Source: Rhodospirillales bacterium (lineage in GTDB: Bacteria; Pseudomonadota; Alphaproteobacteria; Rhodospirillales; Defluviicoccaceae). Taken from it: a DNA stretch of 9,259 bases. The translations under genes and the position numbers were made by a program. Positions 5,933 to 9,259 of this stretch are shown one piece after another. Each line of letters begins with the position of its first letter. The first letter of the stretch is position 1. Below the pieces are notes generated by a model. It was not told the DNA's origin and did not search any database. It saw only the letters and a list, made by a program, of their open reading frames with translations. Location of the stretch: NCBI GenBank assembly GCA_026125865.1, contig JAHCKI010000074.1:1-9259 (forward strand). Reading direction: 5' to 3'.

Positions 5933-6148
5933 TCACGACGCCGAAGGAGCCGCTTGGCTCCGGCTTCGGCGTTCGCCCAATATCGTTTTGACGCGCGCGA
6001 TATCACGGCGCACTTGGCGCCGGCGCGACGTGTTCTCCAACTGACCGCTCGCGGTCTGAAAACGAAGATTGAACGCTTCCTTGCGCAACTGCGTCAGTTG
6101 GTCCTTGAGCTCGTCGTCGCTCTTCGTTTTCAAATCCTGTGCCTTCAC
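5933..6148 (-). CDS. rpmC: 50S ribosomal protein L29 (GTG start)
   Basis: L29 is a small helical-hairpin protein beside the peptide exit tunnel, where with L23 it forms part of the docking site for trigger factor and the signal recognition particle. The natural start is a GTG at 6148-6146 giving M-KAQDLKTKSDDELKDQL. It is supported by a strong GAGGAGGG 8 bases upstream and by alignment to the family start; the ATG-initiated frame reaching back to 6235 would run well into rplP. The second helix carries the consensus LRKEAFNLRFQTASGQLENTSRRRQVRRDIARVKTIL (21-57). At 71 residues it is slightly longer than usual, with a polar tail (GERRSRSQAAPSAS). Confidence 0.95.
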   Translation of the reverse strand: MKAQDLKTKSDDELKDQLTQLRKEAFNLRFQTASGQLENTSRRRQVRRDIARVKTILGERRSRSQAAPSAS

Positions 6149-6152
6149 CGCC

Positions 6153-6572
6153 TCAGCCCTCCTCGCCCACGCGCGAGACGAACCGGGTTTGACACGGCAA
6201 TTTGGCGGACGCCAACCTGAATGCCTCGCGCGCAACCCCGGCAGAAACGCCGTCCAACTCGAACATGATCCGTCCCGGCTTCACCTTGGCGATCCAGAAC
6301 TCCGGCGACCCCTTGCCGCCGCCCATGCGGACTTCCGCCGGTTTGCTCGACACCGGAACGTCCGGGAAAACGCGAATCCAGACACGGCCGGTACGACGCA
6401 TGTACCGTGTAATGGCACGCCGCGCCGCCTCGATCTGCCGAGCAGTGATACGCCCCGTCGTCGTTGCCTTGAGACCGAAGGCGCCGAAGTTAAGCTCGGT
6501 TCCGCTGGTCGCCTTGCCAGGGACACGGCCCTTTTGTCGCTTACGATATTTCGTGCGTTTCGGACTAAGCAT
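6153..6572 (-). CDS. rplP: 50S ribosomal protein L16
   Basis: L16 organises the A-site side of the peptidyl transferase centre and is among the last proteins to join the large subunit. The 139-residue product begins MLSPKRTKYRKRQKGRVPGK, followed by GTELNFGAFGLKA, the ITARQIEAARRAITRYMRR helix, WIRVFPDVPVSSKPAEVRMG, and the closing REAFRLASAKLPCQTRFVSR. Arg82 corresponds to the E. coli arginine known to be hydroxylated by YcfD/RoxA. The loop after it reads MGGGKG where many proteobacteria have MGKGKG and Bacillus-type proteins MGSGKG. No strong Shine-Dalgarno is visible in the 34-base spacer after rpsC. It ends 4 bases before the rpmC start. Confidence 0.97.
   Translation of the reverse strand: MLSPKRTKYRKRQKGRVPGKATSGTELNFGAFGLKATTTGRITARQIEAARRAITRYMRRTGRVWIRVFPDVPVSSKPAEVRMGGGKGSPEFWIAKVKPGRIMFELDGVSAGVAREAFRLASAKLPCQTRFVSRVGEEG
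6157..6164 (-). promoter_or_regulatory. RBS that supports the rpmC GTG start
   Basis: The minus strand reads GAGGAGGG within the last codons of rplP (encoding part of GEEG). It lies 8 bases upstream of the GTG at 6148-6146, an ideal spacing. It is the main evidence that L29 begins there and not at an upstream ATG inside rplP. Confidence 0.8.
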
Positions 6573-6606
6573 GGTTCGTCACGTTGCCTAAATTTCGCTA
6601 ATTCCG

Positions 6607-7284
6607 TTACCGGCTCGGCTGCTGTTCCGTGGCGCGTTTGTCAACCGCCATCGGGTCGTGCACCAGGATGTCGCCCTTGTATATCCACACCTTGACGCCG
6701 CAGATTCCATACGTTGTCTTGGCGATCGCCTCACCGTAGTCCATGTGCGCGCGCAATGTATGGAGAGGCACGCGCCCCTCGCGATACCAGACCGAGCGCG
6801 CGATTTCAGCGCCGCCGAGGCGGCCGCCGCAGTTAATGCGGATGCCCTGGGCGCCCAGCCGCATCGCCGATTGCACGGCGCGTTTCATTGCCCGCCGCGT
6901 CGATACGCGGCGTTCCAATTGTTGCGCCACATTCTCGGCGACAAGCTGGGCCTCGGTCTCGGGCTTGCGAATTTCGATGATGTTCAGGTGAACATCCGCT
7001 CCCGAAATCTGCGCGAGTTCGCGCCGCAGTTTCTCGATGTCGGCGCCCTTCTTACCAATCACGACGCCCGGCCGTGCCGTATGAATGGTGATGCGCGCCC
7101 GTTTCGCCGGCCGTTCGATCACGATGCGCGACACGCCCGCCTGGGCGAGGCGTTGCCGCAAAATCTTACGTATCTTGAGATCCTCGTGCAGCAGGCCCGC
7201 ATAGTTTTCATCCGCGAACCAGCGGGAATCCCAGGTTCGGTTGATGCCGACACGCAGCCCGATCGGGTTAACTTTTTGACCCAT
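6607..7284 (-). CDS. rpsC: 30S ribosomal protein S3
   Basis: S3 lies at the mRNA entry channel of the small-subunit head and contributes to mRNA unwinding. The 225-residue product starts MGQKVNPIGLRVGINRTWDSRWFA. The type-2 KH RNA-binding domain spans about residues 38-107, with its GXXG loop at 77-80 (GKKG in PGVVIGKKGADIEKL). The C-terminal domain has INCGGRLGGAEIARSVWYREGRVPLHTLRAHMDYG followed by the usual VKVWIYKGDIL and a short polar tail. The ATG shares one base with the rplV stop (TGATG) and GGAGGA lies 9 bases upstream inside rplV, so L22 and S3 translation is probably coupled. Confidence 0.98.
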   Translation of the reverse strand: MGQKVNPIGLRVGINRTWDSRWFADENYAGLLHEDLKIRKILRQRLAQAGVSRIVIERPAKRARITIHTARPGVVIGKKGADIEKLRRELAQISGADVHLNIIEIRKPETEAQLVAENVAQQLERRVSTRRAMKRAVQSAMRLGAQGIRINCGGRLGGAEIARSVWYREGRVPLHTLRAHMDYGEAIAKTTYGICGVKVWIYKGDILVHDPMAVDKRATEQQPSR

Positions 7285-7667
7285 CAGTCGTAATCCTCCG
7301 CGCGTTCGCGCACCACGATTCGCAAATTACTGAACGGCTTCACGATCCTGCCGACCCGTCCCCTGGCCCGCGGTTTCCACCGCTTCATAACCATGGATTT
7401 TCCGACGGTAGCCTGGGCCACGAACAGTCTGTCCACGTCCAGGTAATGATTGTTTTCGGCGTTCGCGATGGCCGACTGCAAAACCTTGCGAACCTCGCCG
7501 GCGACCCGCCGATGCATGAACTGAAGTTCGGACAACGCCCTCTCGCAGTTCATGCCGCGAATGCTCTCAGCCACGAGGTTGAGCTTGCGCGGACTGGTGC
7601 GAATGTGGCGGGCGAAGGCCATGGCCTCGTTGTCACCCAGTGCCCGTTCGGCGGCCGGCTTTCCCAT
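7284..7667 (-). CDS. rplV: 50S ribosomal protein L22
   Basis: L22 spans the large subunit and sends a beta-hairpin into the peptide exit tunnel, where it lines the constriction near the macrolide site. The product is 127 residues, starting MGKPAAERALGDNEAMAFARHIRTSPRKLNLVAESIRG, a typical alphaproteobacterial opening. The core has SAIANAENNHYLDVDRLFVAQATVGK (65-90) and the tunnel hairpin MKRWKPRARGRVGRIVKPFSNLRIVVRE (94-121). No insertion or deletion like those seen in macrolide-resistant L22 variants is evident. GGAGGGG lies 6 bases before the ATG. The start is 2 bases after the rpsS stop and the stop overlaps the rpsC start by one base. Confidence 0.97.
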   Translation of the reverse strand: MGKPAAERALGDNEAMAFARHIRTSPRKLNLVAESIRGMNCERALSELQFMHRRVAGEVRKVLQSAIANAENNHYLDVDRLFVAQATVGKSMVMKRWKPRARGRVGRIVKPFSNLRIVVRERAEDYD

Positions 7668-7669
7668 GA

Positions 7670-7948
7670 CTAGCCCCTCCTCGCCTTCTTGTCGGCGGCG
7701 TGACCATGAAAAGTCCGGCTCGGCGAAAACTCGCCCAGCTTATGCCCGACCATATTCTCCGTCACCAACACCGGCACGAACTTGCGGCCGTTGTAGACGG
7801 CGAAGGTCAATCCGACGAATTGCGGAAGGATCGTCGACCGTCGCGACCAGGTACGGATCACTTCCTTGCGCCCGGATCCATGCGCCTTTTCGGCCTTCTT
7901 CAACAAGAAGCCGTCGACGAACGGTCCTTTCCAAACAGAACGCGGCAC
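7670..7948 (-). CDS. rpsS: 30S ribosomal protein S19 (GTG start)
   Basis: S19 binds 16S rRNA in the small-subunit head, pairs with S13 and contacts the large subunit at an intersubunit bridge. The 92-residue product has the standard length and the family start PRSVWKGPFVDGFLLKKAEKA, then VIRTWSRRSTILPQFVGLTFAVYNGRKFVPVLVTENMVGHKLGEFSPSRTF, and a basic C-terminus (HGHAADKKARRG). The initiation codon is GTG (7948-7946), backed by GAGGAG 7 bases upstream; no in-frame ATG would preserve the conserved N-terminus. The Shine-Dalgarno abuts the rplB stop codon. Confidence 0.97.
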   Translation of the reverse strand: MPRSVWKGPFVDGFLLKKAEKAHGSGRKEVIRTWSRRSTILPQFVGLTFAVYNGRKFVPVLVTENMVGHKLGEFSPSRTFHGHAADKKARRG

Positions 7949-7955
7949 GAACGCT

Positions 7956-7961
7956 CTCCTC
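7956..7961 (-). promoter_or_regulatory. RBS of rpsS, abutting the rplB stop
   Basis: The minus strand reads TAGAGGAG, where TAG is the rplB stop and GAGGAG is the Shine-Dalgarno of rpsS, 7 bases from the GTG start. It confirms initiation at GTG and suggests coupling of S19 to L2 translation. Confidence 0.75.
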
Positions 7962-8797
7962 TATCTCTTCCGCTTGCGATGACGACGGCGAATAATCAAT
8001 GAATCGGTCTTCTTATTGTTGCGTGTCGGCTTACCCTTGGTGGGTTTGCCCCAAGGCGAAACGGGATGCCGTCCGCCCGATGTCCGGCCTTCGCCGCCAC
8101 CATGGGGATGGTCCACAGGGTTCATGGCGACACCACGAACCGACGGGCGCTTTCCGAGCCAACGGTTCCGCCCCGCCTTGCCCAGCTTGACGTTCTGCTG
8201 ATCGGGATTGGAAACGGCGCCGATCGTGGCCATGCACTCCGCGCGGACCATGCGCAGTTCGCCGGAACTCAGTCGGAGTTGGGCATAGCCCTGGTCCTTG
8301 CCGATGAGCTGGGCGTAGGTCCCCGCCGCGCGTGCGATCTGTCCCCCTCGCCCCCGCTTCATCTCGACATTGTGGATGATGGTTCCGACAGGGATATTCT
8401 GCATCGGCATGGCGTTGCCGGGTTTAATGTCCGCCTGACGCGACGCCGTGACGGTATCACCGACCGCCAGCCGTTGCGGCGCCAGGATATAGGCCAGTTC
8501 TCCGTCCTCGTACCGCAGTAGCGCGATGAACGCGGTGCGGATCGGGTCGTATTCCAACCGCTCCACGGTCGCCGGGACATCGAACTTGTTCCGCCGAAAA
8601 TCGATGATGCGATAGCGTCTCTTGTGTCCGCCGCCACGCCGACGCGCCGTAATCCGGCCGTTGTTGTTGCGGCCGCCTTTGTTGCGCAGGCCCTCGGTCA
8701 GGGACTTCTCCGGCTTTCCCTTCCACAGGCTGGACCGATCAACCAAGACCAAGCCGCGGCGACCCGGTGTTGTCGGCTTATGTTGTTTGAGCGCCAT
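7961..8797 (-). CDS. rplB: 50S ribosomal protein L2
   Basis: L2 is one of the most conserved large-subunit proteins. It is needed for subunit association and for assembly of the peptidyl transferase centre. The 278-residue product starts MALKQHKPTTPGRRG and carries an OB-like RNA-binding domain (ITARRRGGGHKRRYRIIDF, 49-67), then AVGDTV and PVGTIIHNVE, and the C-terminal domain with VRGVAMNPVDHPHGGGEGR. His230 in that motif corresponds to the conserved E. coli His229 near the catalytic centre. The C-terminus is strongly basic (IIRRRHRKRKR). Start: ATG 8797 with TAGGAGA a few bases upstream, whose TAG is the rplW stop. Confidence 0.98.
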   Translation of the reverse strand: MALKQHKPTTPGRRGLVLVDRSSLWKGKPEKSLTEGLRNKGGRNNNGRITARRRGGGHKRRYRIIDFRRNKFDVPATVERLEYDPIRTAFIALLRYEDGELAYILAPQRLAVGDTVTASRQADIKPGNAMPMQNIPVGTIIHNVEMKRGRGGQIARAAGTYAQLIGKDQGYAQLRLSSGELRMVRAECMATIGAVSNPDQQNVKLGKAGRNRWLGKRPSVRGVAMNPVDHPHGGGEGRTSGGRHPVSPWGKPTKGKPTRNNKKTDSLIIRRRHRKRKR

Positions 8798-8806
8798 TGC
8801 CGTCTC

Positions 8807-9133
8807 CTACAGCCCCGTCGTCACGTCAATGGAATCGCCTTCGGCCAGGGTCACGATCGCCTTCTTGGTGTCGACCCGTTTGCCCAAACGGCCGCGGAAC
8901 CGCTTCATCTTTCCCTTCTGACGCAACGTATTGACGGCTTGGACTTTGACGTTGAACAGGTCCTCCACCGCCGCTTTGATCTCCGGTTTCTTGGCGTCGT
9001 CCGCCACCAGGAACGTCACTTGATTGTGCTCATTGAGCAGCGTCGCCTTTTCGGTGATCACCGGTCGGCGGATCACCTCATATTTGCGTTCCGAGCTCAT
9101 CACCGTGGGCCGGCGAACATAGCGCTTCGTCAT
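8807..9133 (-). CDS. rplW: 50S ribosomal protein L23
   Basis: L23 sits at the peptide exit tunnel and is the main ribosomal docking site for trigger factor, the signal recognition particle and the translocon. Core motifs are YEVIRRPVITEKAT (18-31), NQVTFLVADDAKKPEIKAAVEDLFNVKVQAVNTLRQKGKMKRF (37-79) and KKAIVTLAEGDSIDV. I start at ATG 9133, giving 108 residues. It overlaps the rplD stop by four bases (ATGA) and has GGAG 8 bases upstream. The ATG at 9100 would begin MSSERKYEVIRRP, closer to the usual length (97 residues), but lacks a convincing Shine-Dalgarno. Identity is certain, the start less so. Confidence 0.93.
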   Translation of the reverse strand: MTKRYVRRPTVMSSERKYEVIRRPVITEKATLLNEHNQVTFLVADDAKKPEIKAAVEDLFNVKVQAVNTLRQKGKMKRFRGRLGKRVDTKKAIVTLAEGDSIDVTTGL

Positions 9134-9259
9134 TTCAAACGCTCCACAAGCTTGTCGACCGCCGCCCGCGTCAGAACCAGGGTATCCCGACGGAGGATGT
9201 CGTACACATTGGCGCCGCGCGTGGGCAACACATCGACCCCCGCCAGATTGCGGGCCGCC
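9130..9259 (-). CDS. rplD: 50S ribosomal protein L4 (partial, only the C-terminal 42 residues)
   Basis: Only the 3' end is in the window: 42 codons and the TGA stop at 9132-9130, in frame with one leftover base at 9259. The translation contains NLAGVDVLPTRGANVYDILRRD and ends VLTRAAVDKLVERLK, which matches the C-terminal end of L4 (family pattern NVYDILRRD-LVLTKAAV). L4 lines the exit tunnel opposite L22 and, in E. coli, represses the S10 operon through the leader upstream of rpsJ, which is beyond this window. The stop overlaps the rplW start by four bases. Position before rplW confirms the call. Confidence 0.93.
   Translation of the reverse strand, partial: AARNLAGVDVLPTRGANVYDILRRDTLVLTRAAVDKLVERLK

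Noticed and set aside
5357..6220. A 287-codon open frame on the plus strand, antisense to rplN-rpsQ-rpmC
   Set aside because: It is a shadow frame caused by GC-rich codon bias. It lies entirely opposite intact ribosomal genes, is low in family-like sequence, and has no convincing ribosome-binding site.
3520..6605. The 10-base sequence GGAATTAGCG occurring just before rplF (3520-3529) and between rpsC and rplP (6596-6605), minus strand
   Set aside because: Chance repeats of 10 bases are expected dozens of times in 9 kb, and the flanks do not match.

Overview
The window is one uninterrupted minus-strand stretch of the S10-spc ribosomal protein superoperon. Transcription runs from high to low coordinates. 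The host is almost certainly an alphaproteobacterium, from several sequence signs: the DNA is GC-rich, SecY begins MASSAEQLAANMNLGALGKA, S8 begins MAMTDPLGDMLTRIRNGQ, S14 is the 101-residue zinc-independent form, and L18 and L16 read like alphaproteobacterial versions. A few residues, such as the Gly-rich loop of L16, are not the commonest ones in that class as I remember it. It may therefore be a less-sampled lineage, but I cannot place it further.

Layout in transcription order: the end of rplD (L4), rplW (L23), rplB (L2), rpsS (S19), rplV (L22), rpsC (S3), rplP (L16), rpmC (L29), rpsQ (S17), rplN (L14), rplX (L24), rplE (L5), rpsN (S14), rpsH (S8), rplF (L6), rplR (L18), rpsE (S5), rpmD (L30), rplO (L15), then secY, which runs off the left edge about 40 residues before its expected end. 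Gene order is the canonical bacterial one and every gene is intact. Genes are packed tightly: three stop/start overlaps (rplD/rplW by 4 bases, rplV/rpsC and rplN/rplX by 1 base each), and all other spacers but one are 34 bases or less. Several stop codons are fused to the next Shine-Dalgarno sequence. The products are ribosome structural proteins plus the central pore of the Sec translocon, made coordinately from a long polycistronic mRNA. The operon promoter and leader would lie upstream of rpsJ, beyond the right edge, and none is visible here.

The one real break is the 144-base rpsH-rplF spacer (3518-3661). It holds two tandem palindromes of the same architecture: TAGAGC/GCTCTA outer arms and 8-bp inner stems. 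The inner stems differ between copies at two positions, and both differences keep the pairing. One outer arm supplies the rpsH stop codon. This looks like a small dispersed REP/RIME-like repeat inserted into an essential operon. The other notable feature is a roughly 37-residue acidic, Ala/Ser-rich tail on L15. I see no unknown protein-coding system; the long plus-strand open frames are antisense shadows of the ribosomal genes.
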